From contig OX465581.1 of assembly GCA_950022655.1 (NCBI GenBank), forward strand, positions 33,947,300 to 34,011,299: a stretch of 64,000 bases of DNA. The letters run 5' to 3'. Positions within the stretch are counted from its first letter, which is position 1. Each line of letters opens with the position of its first letter. The stretch is from Alentia gelatinosa. Taxonomy: Eukaryota > Annelida > Polychaeta > Phyllodocida > Polynoidae. The translations under genes and the position numbers were made by a program. A model generated the notes under the pieces. That model did not search any database. It was not told the origin of the DNA and worked only from the letters and a program-made list of their open reading frames with translations. This document shows positions 1-46,450 of the stretch, in pieces.

Positions 1-1531
1 GGAATCAGGGTTTACAAGAAGGTTAGAAATGGTTCTGCAAATACACTAGGTACAATTAGTAGCGTCATGTCAACAAATCAAACTGCAGTATTGGAATGAG
101 GCTAATACTCTATGAGGCTACACTCTATGATCGATCACACCCTCCTGTCCCTCCATCTCACCCGTCAATCATATCTTGGTCTCTGCTTTATCTGTTTTAT
201 CAGCCATATCAACTCTTCACTTCTAGAGGGCTGGTCACTTCAGTGTGATTTAGCTACTGCAATAAATAGTCCGGTGAAGTGGAAAACAAGAATTTGTGAC
301 TAGCACGCTAAATACTCAGTTGACTTAATGGTGCACCTACAATGTTATTTATAGACCATAGCTACGTAGGCTATATACCTTAGAATTGTCCTACTATTGA
401 GCCTTCATCGTGGCCTGCATCTGCCATTTGAGATATCATCTTATAGTGGTTGCTATGAATTTGCAATGGTTTAGAATTCAGTGTTAACTGTCATGTTCTT
501 ATTGTTCATATGATGCATGTACTTTCCAGTTTAGGTATTCATAGGAGGGAATTATCAAACGCTGCGTAATATAAGACAGCTAGCGTACCATGCTTGTATG
601 TCCTAATGTACCAAGTTACCCTCGTTTTCCCATCATTATATACCTAAAACAATTGAAATTGATACAATAGCACCTAGAATAAACGAGGAATCGATCCGTT
701 TGTTGTAGTCGATGACTAGTTACATAATTGAATATCACAACAGACCTGACCTCAGCCAACCATTAAATCTTAACGAGCTGAGTGAACTGTTGCTGAAAAT
801 AATTGTGAATGTTCAATATTTTAGGAATGGCCCATGGTTGAACACTAGAATTGTACATGGTAGTCTTCCAGCCTACCAACCCTTTGCCATATTCATCATA
901 GACGAGACATGAGTGGATATCAATCACAGCAGAAGTCTCTCTATTATATCCTGAAGGGATAGTAAAACCTAGGCAAATTGTCACAATAGATTTTGGTATA
1001 GATGTAGTCAGACGGTCTTTAGCCGTGTTGGGGAGGGAGCTGACCAGTTTGTAAAGTTGACTCGATGTTAGGTCCTGGGGTTATGGTCCTGGGGCCCGTT
1101 GGACGATATAGGATGTTACATAAAGACCCTTTTATGTACCGCGAACAAGGGTTATCGTTTGATAGATTTTAAGTCTGTTGGCTAAGACAGTATTAGCTGT
1201 CCATAAGGTTGCCCATTCGTGTTGAAATAAATTGACACACATCGCCCCTGGGTTTCCTTGGAGTACAGAAATGGGTCTTAGATTTTTTTTCATTACAGCA
1301 AGGTTTTAGGTGTGCACTGGTAGTATATTGCCCTACCCAGTATGAGGTACATGAATGAATTCAAAGTGATTACTGGAGCTTACTGAAAACAGGGTACTAC
1401 CCTAGTAAACCCAACAGTATAAATAAAAGTATAAAAAATAAAAACAAAAAGACTTGATAGTTCATTTATATGCGATATGGCGCAATCTTATGACTTCCCT
1501 CGGTTTACGTGTCGCGTCTCTTTGGTGACAG
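1..1531. other. Calpain intron (3' part) with one repeat copy
   Basis: No calpain exon is recognisable upstream of the Cys exon, so the preceding exon lies before the window. From about 1075 to 1300 it holds the first copy of a dispersed repeat whose second copy lies near 22,570-23,470. The rest is AT-rich and unrecognised. Confidence 0.6.
1075..1300. repeat. Dispersed repeat family A, copy 1
   Basis: This stretch (through gttatcgtttgat, tagctgtccata and gtgttgaa) aligns by eye with a second copy near 23,262-23,440, with many substitutions and small indels. The family is unknown; it could be a SINE or MITE. Confidence 0.6.
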
Positions 1532-36525
<34,994 letters not shown>

Positions 36526-36717
36526 AGACCTCCGACGACGGCAGAAACAACGTCCAAAGTGTTGAGAGGGCAGGGACGACAAGCCGAGGGAACCTTCTTG
36601 GAAAGCAATTGTAACCTTTGATTATCATTCTTCAAAGAAGTTTTCATCAGTCTCGTCCTCGAACATACGGACGAGATGTCTCTTAACTTACATCATACGA
36701 AGGTATTCCTCGGTTTG

Positions 36718-36852
36718 CACAGAGGAGATGCTTCAGTGGATAGGATAATACAGTGGGGAAACCCCAGTGGATAGTGTATTGCAGTGGAGATGCCCCAATG
36801 GATAGTGCGTTACAGTGAAGCTTCAGTCGATAGTATGCAACAAGGAGATTCA
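36718..36852 (+). repeat. Imperfect minisatellite in the calpain 3' UTR region
   Basis: Four degenerate units of about 31-33 bp share agtggatagtgyattrcagtg and gagatgccccag-type blocks. They start about 190 bp after the calpain stop codon. Confidence 0.65.
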
Positions 36853-39249
36853 TTCTCCACATTGCCTTTTACATGCAGTGGATGAAAAGTTCGTTTTGGT
36901 ATTAGAGTAAAAAAAGCTTTTTGTTGTGCCGATCTTCTGAGGCTAGTGGTTCATTTTTCAAGAGAGAGAGAGAGCATAACCAGCTCCCGATCTTAAATAT
37001 ATCTACTTCCATCCTATATAGAATATCCTAGCACTTTCAGATACATTTGGGAAAGATTCAATAGAAGTGTTGAATTGCAATAATCATAAACTTTCTACGT
37101 ACTTGCCCCAAAGCATTCTCCTCTAACATTAAATCATATATTTGCTCATCCCCATGCTACAATCTACTGACCTTAAATAAATTCCATTTATCTCATCGTT
37201 CACATTTTGTACATTTACAGTTTGTATCTAGATATTTCATTTGTTCTCCTAACATGGGAATACTGTAGCCTATCACGTGGTAAATAGTCATCATTATTCC
37301 AGACCATATTGGAGTACCGGCGGCTGTATCTTGACCAAAGCAGGGTATACATGTCCGAAAGTGGTATCTCTACATATTAGTCTTATCCTGACGTTTAGAA
37401 ACACTTAAATTATTTTGAAATATTTCATGCGATTGTCTAGTATGGTCTTTCTATCAAATAATTGCCGTTTCAACTAACTCGCTACTGAAACAAGAGCTAC
37501 TGAGGATTCAAATAGCCCTGGTATCTCGTCAGCAACGGAGTGTGCTTAGTTATGCGATTCATTTTCTTTAGATCTGTCTAGATCATGGACACCAATATTA
37601 TTATGTAGATGGTGCTAGGTCTTCAATTGATGTCAGATATTGCTTATTCACATACGATTGTGTATATAACCACAAACTATTCAAGTTATGATTAAAAATG
37701 ATGACGTTCGCCCATGTGAAACACGTTACGAAATGTTGAAATGTTTGAAAATACCAAGAGTATGACAGATGTGTTTGCGTTCATCGTAATGTGTTGCTTG
37801 CCATGTGACCTGTATTTACGGAGTTGATCATTAAACGCATATTTTTCTTTACCTCAAGGTTATTCACATAGATCTGTGTGCGACATCAGAAGTCCCACCG
37901 AGATATGTCAGTTGTCACAAAGAAGTGGTTCAATGTTTTCTTTTTGATAAAGTGTGAACTTGCGTATTATAATTATTTATGGCTTTAATGGTGACAATTA
38001 GGTCGGAACATGAACCGAATGCTACCAAAGTGCAACGTTTCTGCATGCATGCATCGATTGTGTTAGTTGTATATTAAGAAGCATTGTATCATTATACAGT
38101 TTGAAAATGGTGACGCTTCGCCTTGCGTTGATTTGTGGTCGTATATAGTACTTCCTCTAATAGAACGCTCCAAGTGATAAAGTACATAATGCTCTTGGTT
38201 ATTGAGTACTACATAGGTCCTTCTGAATTGTAACTTTTAAGTAACAGTCGTGAAAATTGTACAGGTACGCCACTGCCTTAAAAGTCCTGCAGATGCTTGA
38301 ACAGGAATCCTGAAAAAAATTCACTTTTAATTCTGGCATATGCAACCTTCTCTTACGATTGTTATGTAGTTATATATCAGTGTTTCCTAGTTGGAAGAAT
38401 AAGAATCGTTATAACCTCCGATATTAGATGAGGGTCGCTACAAATAGAATTGTACTTAATTCTTCCTAAGCTTTACATAATCAATAAATGTTTGAAACTC
38501 AATATGTTTCCGGGTTATTCTTATACACATACATGTATTAAGATTCTACTTGATCAATTTCTAAATTATGATATGTTGAATATTTCTTAGTTATATATTT
38601 TGAACTATTATGAACCATGTACCACCTAGAACCTTAAAAGTGGAAAGCACATTATTGGATAAACAATGTCCCCTTGTCCTGAGCTTCTCTCTGGCGAATT
38701 TGCACTGGGCATCGAGCATCACAGTGGGATACTAGGGAGGGAGTGATGGGGAGTTGGACCTAAGAAATTCAGTACACCCTGTGTGACAGAGACAATTTTC
38801 TGAAAATTGTGGTAGTTTTCTCCAAAACAAATGCGGTGACCTATACTCTATAGTACTTAAATATGTAGTGATATAAACCTACTATATCCTGTAAATGACA
38901 TTGGTTGTACTATAGAATATGAATTTTTTTTGGAATTTCTATAAATATATTCCATTATGTTCTCATAAAATTGATCTCTAAATCAAAAACTAGCCTGGTG
39001 ACCCCCACTTTTTAAATAAGTTGCAGAAATTGAAGACCATCATATTCAATCTCCAGGAAATTGACATGTCTTTTCATTTCCAAGGTTAATCTTTCTAACA
39101 GAGAATCTGAGATATTTTAGTCTAGTATACCCAGCAAGCAATGGCTGTGATTTATTTAGCTCTAGAATATCAGGCAACAATCGCGGTGACACAGTCACAA
39201 CAGGCAGCAAGCTTAAACACAGAATTTACTTGAGTATTCTTCTTTTGTT
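36853..39249. other. Calpain 3' UTR/intergenic, with dispersed repeat family B copy 2
   Basis: AT-rich. A second copy of dispersed repeat family B lies at about 38,975-39,130. Nothing else recognised. Confidence 0.5.
37176..37181 (+). terminator. Candidate calpain poly(A) signal AATAAA
   Basis: First AATAAA after the stop codon. A second candidate lies at 38,483-38,488. Without transcript data the true site is unknown. Confidence 0.3.
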
Positions 39250-40125
39250 TTAGCATAGTTTACAAAAGTCACAAAAAAATAACAATAACATCAACAGGAA
39301 CACAGACAAGGGCGACGTACAGACATGGGCTAGTATACGTGTAACGACATAATAAATGCAATTAAAGAGCAGGCACAGACTTGCGACAGGCTGAAAAGTG
39401 AGGGCGGTAACAGGTAGTACACATTGTTGGAGAACAATTAAGTATAAATATAACTGGGCCGATAAGTCAAAGGAACATAGTGATTCGGTATACTGAGGGA
39501 CAACCTGCGGATAGTAGAGTGTCATGAACATCCTATCATAGTAGGTCATGGAGGATCATACTCTTAAGTGCCTTCTTAAATGCATCCCTATTTGGAATTT
39601 TCTGTATCTTAGGGGGCAACCTATTCCACAGTTTTGATCCATAGTACAATGGAGAGTGAGAAAAATTATCAGTACATGGTCTTTTTATCCTGAATACAAT
39701 TTTGTCTTCGCTGCGTGTTTGTTAATTGCTCACTTACAATGTGGTCCTCAACTGCTGCCCACCAATGCATCATAGCCAATGTATGGTAAGACCTAAGGAT
39801 ATTTAACTTCTCAATATTTGCCCGCTCTAGTAGCGTCCCAATCTGGATGTGATCACGAGGGTGAATGCGAAAACAACATCATAGAGCATTATTAATCAGT
39901 ACTTGTAAGCTGTTACGTTGGGCATCAGTTCAGAGGGTTGACATGGAATCTCCAGGGTAGACTGGTAGAGTTCATCGTAATAAGCTCTGAAAGTTAATTT
40001 GCTGTCGAAAGCAATACCCAGGTAGTTATACCGATCAATCACACCGAGAGGCTTGTTATCAATTTTACAGGGTGAACCACGGGCTTCAAAGAGAAGTGAC
40101 GAGAGGTAAAATATAGCTTGGCATG
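39250..40125 (-). mobile_element. LINE 3' fragment, 5'-truncated, degenerate
   Basis: On the minus strand the sequence has FEARGSPCKIDNKPLGVIDR then YNYLGIAFDSKLTFRAYY (about 40,095 to 39,980), the late reverse-transcriptase motif. Further on are YYGSKLWNRLPPKIQKIPNR and DAFKKALKSMILHDLL, then a stop at 39,536-39,538. Frames between these blocks are broken. The sequence to 39,250 is the likely 3' UTR. The class is Jockey/CR1/RTE-like; I cannot fix the clade. Confidence 0.82.
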
Positions 40126-41396
40126 TGGACCTCGCAGGTAAAAAGCCATACTGTCTATCATCAAATGCGCCCCGGGTGAAGAGTTGCAGTTATAATGGCT
40201 AAATTATACTATCCGGCCTGAATAGATATGTTTGAATAGATATTTGGTACTCTCCTAGCATATACCTGGGGAACCAGTGAAGTAGGTGCGTTTGAGGTGC
40301 CCCCTATCAAACAAACGGGGTACCTGCAACATGACAATCTGGGAAAGCGACCATCAACTTGGTCACTGGTCGGCTGAATCGGGTTAGTGGACGAGGTATG
40401 CAGGCCGCCTTGTGTGCCCGATATGATCATCAACCAGATGGAAATAGGTGAGTTGGTGGAAGGGGCAAGAAATTTACAGATTTATGGAGGTTGGGAGGGA
40501 GGGGGCGGGAGGCTGGCCTGCCCTGGCGGCCCCTGCCCGCGAGAGTGCCTGCAGAACGTCTGTTTGGTGGAGCACTTGCTTAAGGGGTCACTTTGCTTGG
40601 AACGGAGGGTGGCCCCCTTAAGCGGAGGTTTACTGTACCGTAGTTAGGCACTGACGTAACTGCCGTGAGACGTTCTGCTGTGCACCGCCGCACATAGTGT
40701 GATATTACAATTCTAGGCCACTTTTCAGCTTTACAATCTTTAGATTAATATTCTGACCTTGTTTACAGGTGGATCTATACAATTAAGGTACCATATTAAC
40801 GGGCTCAAGAGATCTATCACATCCATCTATTAAACCAGTTATTACTAAAGAAGAACATAGCGTTTATTTTCTGTACATTTTGAACTCAACTTTAGAGCTA
40901 TTTTTTACCATGAAAACCATGTTGCACCTAAAAATAAATGGTTTCCACCAGTTCTATGAATAAATATTGTCTAGAAAATGTCTAGTTTAGTTCATTTAGA
41001 CAGCCTGCAGTATGGTTTATAGACCCTGCTAAAATAGTAACCTACAGGCCCTGGAGGGGTGGGGTGAGATTGGCTCTCACACCTCCCACCACTGCAGCAC
41101 AGCTAAAGACTCACCACTTCAGGGTCACACCTGGCCCTACTGGAGGACTGACTACCAGGACTTCTCTGTGAAGTTTAAATACAAGGCTACACTAGCCTAC
41201 AGGCAGGGGATTTCCTACCCCCAGTTGGGCCATGCCCTTACTATGCCCTGTGGCCTAGAGGGCTTCTTTATCTATGACTAGATAGGCACTAACCTAGTTT
41301 TTAAGACTTAATAGTACATGTATTCTATTTGTCTACCATTGGATAGGTCTTAAGAAAATAAGTGGATTTGCTTTTTGAATGAAGTCTCTATCTTAA
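40126..41396. other. Intergenic, with short dispersed repeats and one unexplained open frame
   Basis: The string ttggtggagcacttgctta near 40,565 recurs in similar form near 51,001. A GC-richer frame of 82 codons without a start (41,033-41,281) contains DYQDFSVKFKYKATLAYRQG; I do not recognise it. Confidence 0.45.
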
Positions 41397-42777
41397 TTTG
41401 AAGTGACATCATTTCCCTACCTGGTTGGCCGAAGCACAGTGCTGCCTCTAGTCCGTGACACATGCAAGGCGATAGTCGAAACTCTGAAGGGGGAATATCT
41501 ACGTGTACGTGCTATTACTAGACCATTTACATGTTTTTTTGTTTCCTGTTTTCTCAAAATACCTACTAATATGACACAAAATTCTAGGGTGGGGGGTCTC
41601 GATATTCCCCCCCCCCCCCCAACCCACCTTCCGTTTCATTCTGATTTTGTATTTTGCGCGATGATCGTCTAGTAATGTCTTCTCACAACCACCGTGGTTC
41701 TGTTAATTGTCAATTTACTAACGCTTAATTTTGAATTTGCCATACGATTTATAGGATAAGAACTCTTACCAAAATATTTGTATGATATTCTCCTTTCACT
41801 GTAGTGTGGAAAGAAAAATACCTTCAAGTAAGGAGTCACACCTAAAGAGCATCTAAAAATTTCATTTCTTTCGTGCGATAATCGTCTGTGGCACTTTATT
41901 GCAGTAAAAGATGTTATTCCTTCACACTACCAATTTAACACTTGATCGCATGTTCTTTGGTTTCAGATGCCTACCAAACGATTCAAGTGGGAGTCTATTG
42001 CTACGGATTTCCTGCATCGGTGGAACATGCCCAACATGCTAGGGTCCGTTGATGGCAAGCATATCCGCATGCGCTGTCCGCACAAGTACGGTTCACTCTA
42101 CTTCAACTACAAAAACTTCTACTCAATAGTGCTCATGGCTGTGGTTGGACCGGACTACAAATTTCTCTATGTGGAAGTGGGCGCAGAAGGACGTGCTTCG
42201 GACTCCGGACGTGACCGCGAAGGAGAACCCCCTGCACATCCCTGATCCTCAACCACTGTATGCGGGTTCCTCACCAGTCCCTTACTACTTTGTGGGTGAT
42301 GACGCCTTCCTGCTGGGAGAGCATCTCATGAAGCCGTTCCCTTCCGCCAATTTAACTGCCGAAGAGCGCGCAACAACTATCGCCTGTCGCCGTGTTGTCG
42401 AGAATGCCTTCGGTATATTGGCCACACGCTTCAGGATATTTCGGAGGGAACAGGACATGAACCCCCCCGGCGTGGAAGTCGTCACCATGGCATGTATTGT
42501 CCTGCACAATCTTCTTCGCGAGAAAGCTGCAGGCAATTACATGTCAGCAAAGTATGCGGACTGGGATGGAGTCGATGGAGAGCAACACCAAGGGACATGG
42601 CATCAGGAAGATCCACTGCATGGCCTTGCACGAGGACCCAAGAAGCGTAATCACACAAACTATATCAAGGGCATGCGGCTAGCCTCAAATCCTGGTGCCT
42701 GTCCCCGATGGAGGAACTGCCATGGCAGTACAACTTTTTATCAAATTGACTGTACTCTTTGCATTGTGGAATTGTGA
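41397..42777 (+). pseudogene. HARBI1-like: HARBI1-like PIF/Harbinger transposase, broken
   Basis: Harbinger transposases are DDE nucleases that cut and paste the element. The first exon (to 41,504, donor gtacgt) reads YLVGRSTVLPLVRDTCKAIV then ETLKGEYLR. After a 462-bp intron ending tttcag, exon 2 begins MPTKRFKWESIATDFLHRWN and carries the first catalytic Asp (LGSVDGKHI) and second Asp (GRASDSG). Directly after that Asp, at about 42,200-42,210, the frame shifts by one base and roughly a dozen codons typical of the family are missing. The new frame gives YYFVGDDAFLL and the catalytic Glu in VVENAFGILATRF. N-terminal helix-turn-helix exons are not found, and a stop lies just upstream (41,394). 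The copy is therefore inactive as drawn, although an intron or assembly indel at the shift cannot be excluded. Confidence 0.85.
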
Positions 42778-42946
42778 CAATCGTGTGTATATCATAATAA
42801 TGACGATTATGTACCTTTAAACCCTACCGAAACCCACCAGGCAAATTTTTCAAAATTCACCATTGTTAGTTCTGTTTAAGTGCATTATAGATATATTGAA
42901 GCAGGACAAAAACTATAGTGTACAAATTAAAAAAACAAACAATTTA

Positions 42947-45900
42947 TTAAAAATACTCATTGGCAAGGGCCGCCACTCTGCCCATGAATAATCTTCGACG
43001 TGGCCCCTGCATATGTCGCATGGTGGCCCTCATGTACACCAGCCACGCCTCCTCGCCCTGACCCCAGTCCTGCAAAAAAGCAAAGCATACCCGATATCGT
43101 GTCAGTTTTATAGCCCAGATAATAAGAATTCACCTACTATTCATTTATTAATAAATTTGGTCAAATGTAATATCGCAAATCGTGTGCAAAAGTTTATTGA
43201 GAATCGTTTATAGAGTTATTACTCACGTCCACTTCTGGAGGCGGCTGCTGCTTATTAATACATTTGGTCAAATGCAACATCGCATGAAAAATTATGCCAC
43301 GGACTCATGTTTAAATTCAGTTTAGTGTTGCCCAATCCCTGAAATGGAAACTATGCAAATCGTGTGCAAAAGTTTATTGAGAATCGTTTATAGAGTTATT
43401 ACTCACGTCCACTTCTGGAGGCGGCTGCTGCAGTGGCTCTTCCGGCTGCTGCGGCGGCTCTGGTTCCTGCGGCGACCCCGGCTCCGGCCCACCTTCCAGT
43501 TCAAATGGAATTTCCTGTTAGAAACCAAAAGAGTAATTTCATGTAAACTCATCGATTTAGCCTCTTCTGGTGCAAACTCAGGCGATCTTCTGGCGAAGAT
43601 TGCCTGAGTTTTCTACACGATATACAAGGCGATTTAACATGTGTGACATAGCTAAGCAGATGGACGTGTAGTTTGGATAGATAATCATTTTGTGGTCCTT
43701 TTTCCTATAGGAATATAAAATTGTTTTTATTGATGACTCACAATTATATTAAAAGTTACACGGTATCTGTATGTACCTTTAATCACTGTTAGATTTCTAG
43801 TTATACTGAAAAATCACTTCCTCACATAATGACTCACTGACTACCTTAGAGATTTCTTAGTCACGAACGACTCACTGACTACCTCAGTCAAATCATACAA
43901 TTCTAAAGTTAACCTTGATAAAGGGCAACATGTAGCCCGAAACGTCGGTTCACTAAATAAAACGCCATTAAAGCCAACTTGACTGTCTCTTGGTTGTACT
44001 GTCATACTCCATCCTATTTACTCGAATATAATTATAATTTCATCAGTTTATATATTTAGACACCACAATCGTTTATATATTTTATTTATACTTACTGTGT
44101 CTGGTGGGTTATCGCTGGTCGTGTCCATCACGTAGTCGCGCATCTTCCTCTTCCTTGTGGACTGTAAATAATAGTAGGAGATCAGTTACATACTATATAT
44201 ATGTGGTCGTGTTGTTCGGTATATGGTCAATTCTCCCAGATCGTGATCGATGACCACGTACGGTGACCAAAATTTCAAACTAGTTATATCTTGATAAAAA
44301 TGTGGGAATATATCATGGAAGATGATACCTTATATTTTAGAAATTTGGGAACACTAATCTTAATTGGAAATTAGCTGAATAGATTTAACCTTAAAACCAA
44401 TATGTCACCGTACATGGTCAAGTGGGTTCAATGAGGTCTAAGGGTAAATATGGCTTGTAAGTTATTAGCAGAATCAGTTTTTAATTTTCAGAAAATGAGA
44501 TTCTGGGAAAATGAGAGTAAATTAAAGTTGATTAATAATATTCAGAACATAATGCTCACGTACGGTGACTGACCCACGTACGGTGACATAGTTAAAACAC
44601 TTGTTTATTTCTTTCCTTCAAATAGCCTGAAGTCTTTGAAAACTGTAGGGTTGAAGTGTCCTGTAATACTCTATTTATCTGAAAATTATTGTTTACTAAT
44701 ATAGAATATCTTCTTCTTTACATCACAAAAACCTAACCATTTCTGCCCATGTACGGTGACCACTTCAAGTTCACCAACCATGTTCAATTAGCTGTAATAT
44801 ACTTGATAGAATGTTAAACCTTTACACTCCAGTTTTTATGCAACCTGTACATGTGTATCCTTAATTTGGATGATTGAAAAATAGCCAACAGATTATTTTT
44901 CTATGATTTTTTTACCAGTACATGTGGCTTGCCCATGTACGGTGACATACCCTTCACCACTGATCTTTTACACGTAGACTACATATAAATTTCCCCATTT
45001 AAAAAATAATCATCTTTTATAAGTTCTGTAACACATTTGTGTGCATCATACAATCAGAACAGATATGCAATTATAACTATAAATTTATAAGAGACCTTCA
45101 AAGTCTGGTTATATAGGTTCCATCTATGAATTTTGGCCTAAAAATGCCTATTTTAGTGGTTTATCAATTTTCTTTCAAGATATAAGTACATGAAAGTGGG
45201 GTTCCCCTGACAGATCTTTCATTTCTACGTACTCTAATATCGTTTCTGATATCATAAAACGATATATAGATATAAAAACGACCCTTTGAATTATTGGTCA
45301 CCGTACGTGGGCATCGATCACGATCTGGGAGAATTGACCATATACGCTGATGTATATATACTTTTTTTACCTTTCATGAATAATCGTTTATGTTTCCTGC
45401 GATTTCAAAGAATCATTCTACTACATTTTCCCCTGACAGGAAGAGAGAAACGTAATTATTGTTTGTCCTGTATTTAATGTCAGGTCCACAGGATTTAAAT
45501 TAATTAAGCCATTTTCACGAATTCTTCTAATTAGAGCAAATGAATACATACCCTTTTCGGCCTGCCAATGGCGGTTAATGGTCGTCCTGACCCTTTTCCG
45601 CCGTGACCCGGTCTTTCGCGCAAAATTGTGGTCATCATGACCCGAGGTGCTAGTCGCCGTGACCCTTTGATCGCCGGGAGGACGGGCCGCAGACGCCGGG
45701 CACGTAACGGGAGTAGGCGCGAATAACCCGAGGTCTGATAAAAGCTCAGATCCGGGGCCTCTAGCTTATAACACAGGGAATGGCACTTTGTGGGCCCGAT
45801 ACCCGACGATATTTCGCCGTTTTCGAACTAAACCATCGATTATAGCGCAATAAAAAGACTAGAATCGGAATCAGGACATATTAATTGCCAAAATACTAGC

Positions 45901-46450
45901 TTATTTACCTAAAACTAAACGTTATTTTGGACGTAATGGGTCAACAAAGTCGTAATTCCGATTTTTCGAAAACGGTGCCATGTCAGTGTTAACTTGTTTC
46001 AATGCATAGCCGAATCACTCACTAAAACCTAACCCTAAACCTAACCCTAAACCTAACCCTAAACCTAACCCTAAACCTAACCCTAAACCTAAAATAGGGT
46101 TAGGTTTAGGGTTAGCCTTAATCCAAAAGTATTTGGCCAATTTCCCTGTAAAATGAAGAAGGGTCACCATGACCAGTCCTGGGTCACCACGACCAGGACA
46201 CAGGGTCACCACGACCATGACACTGGGTCACCACGACCAGGAAGTAGGGTCATGGTGACTCTGGGTCATGGCGGAAAAGGGTCACGAGGTCTAATCACCC
46301 AATGGCAGCCTGACCGGAGGGGGTGTGCCCTCCTGTTGATGTTACCGCGAAGACGGGATGGAGCGACTGCAAATTAAATGTTAAGTGATTACTTACAATG
46401 TATTTCCAATTTTTCTGGGGCATGGATCGTGATTGCATTCTATTCATGCC
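42947..46450 (-). CDS. Harbinger accessory (Myb/SANT-like) protein gene, 3' part, spliced
   Basis: Autonomous Harbinger elements carry a second gene for a Myb/SANT-type DNA-binding protein that helps the transposase. Four minus-strand exons with consistent phase-0 borders fit such a gene: 46,450-46,397 (GMNRMQSRSMPQKNWKYI), 44,161-44,096 (STRKRKMRDYVMDTTSDNPP), 43,514-43,407 (EIPFELEGGPEPGSPQEPEP, Pro/Gln/Glu-rich) and 43,069-42,947 (DWGQGEEAWLVYMRATMRHM to LANEYF, stop). The gene ends 170 bp from the transposase stop, tail to tail, as in the known two-gene layout. The DNA-binding exons would lie further upstream and are not recognised. The introns hold later insertions. The family name is inferred from context, not from a visible Myb repeat. 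Confidence 0.6.
43175..43430. repeat. 76-bp direct duplication spanning an exon/intron border
   Basis: 43,175-43,250 and 43,355-43,430 are identical, and each includes the exon end and the gtgagt donor of the Harbinger accessory gene. A neighbouring block (attaatamatttggtcaaat) is duplicated as well, so a tandem duplication with a later 68-bp insertion is likely. Confidence 0.85.
43911..43950 (+). ncRNA. Hammerhead-ribozyme-like motif, copy 2 (degenerate core)
   Basis: In order: aacc, ttgataa, one extra a, gggc, loop aacatgta, gccc, gaaa, cgtc, ggtt. Stem I (aacc/ggtt) and stem II (gggc/gccc) pair perfectly but with other bases than in copy 1. The CUGANGA box has two changes (C to T, G to A), so activity is doubtful. 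The acgt palindrome replaces the actagt of copy 1. Confidence 0.4.
44219..45345. mobile_element. 1.1-kb non-autonomous element with 52-bp inverted ends and an ACGGTGAC motif array
   Basis: The left end gtatatggtcaattctccca and the following tcgtgatcgatg return inverted at the right end, giving about 52 bp of near-perfect inverted repeat. The interior has no long frame but contains further copies of yacgtacggtgac or its complement near 44,404, 44,558, 44,575, 44,750 and 44,935, besides those within both ends. Such sub-terminal motif arrays usually bind the transposase. It sits in an intron of the Harbinger accessory gene, so it is a later insertion. Confidence 0.8.
45551..46320. mobile_element. 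Element with GGGTCACCACGACC repeats, inverted ends and a telomere-like core
   Basis: The left part contains ctgccaatggcggtt and cctgacccttttccgcc. The right part carries the same blocks inverted (ggcggaaaagggtcacgagg, aatggcag). Between them are the telomere-like array and, at 46,157-46,270, six degenerate units of about 22 bp beginning gggtcaccacgacc. The left end is CpG-rich. No coding frame. Confidence 0.6.
46024..46115. repeat. Interstitial telomere-like 12-mer array with an inverted tail
   Basis: About 5.6 copies of the 12-mer cctaaccctaaa (alternating TTAGGG- and TTTAGGG-type units), then a turn into tagggttaggtttagggtta, forming a hairpin. It is far from any sequence end and inside a transposon-like element, so it is not a chromosome end. 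Confidence 0.92.

Noticed and set aside
46024..46115. True telomere or chromosome end
   Set aside because: Only about 70 bp, mixed repeat types, flanked by unique and transposon sequence on both sides.
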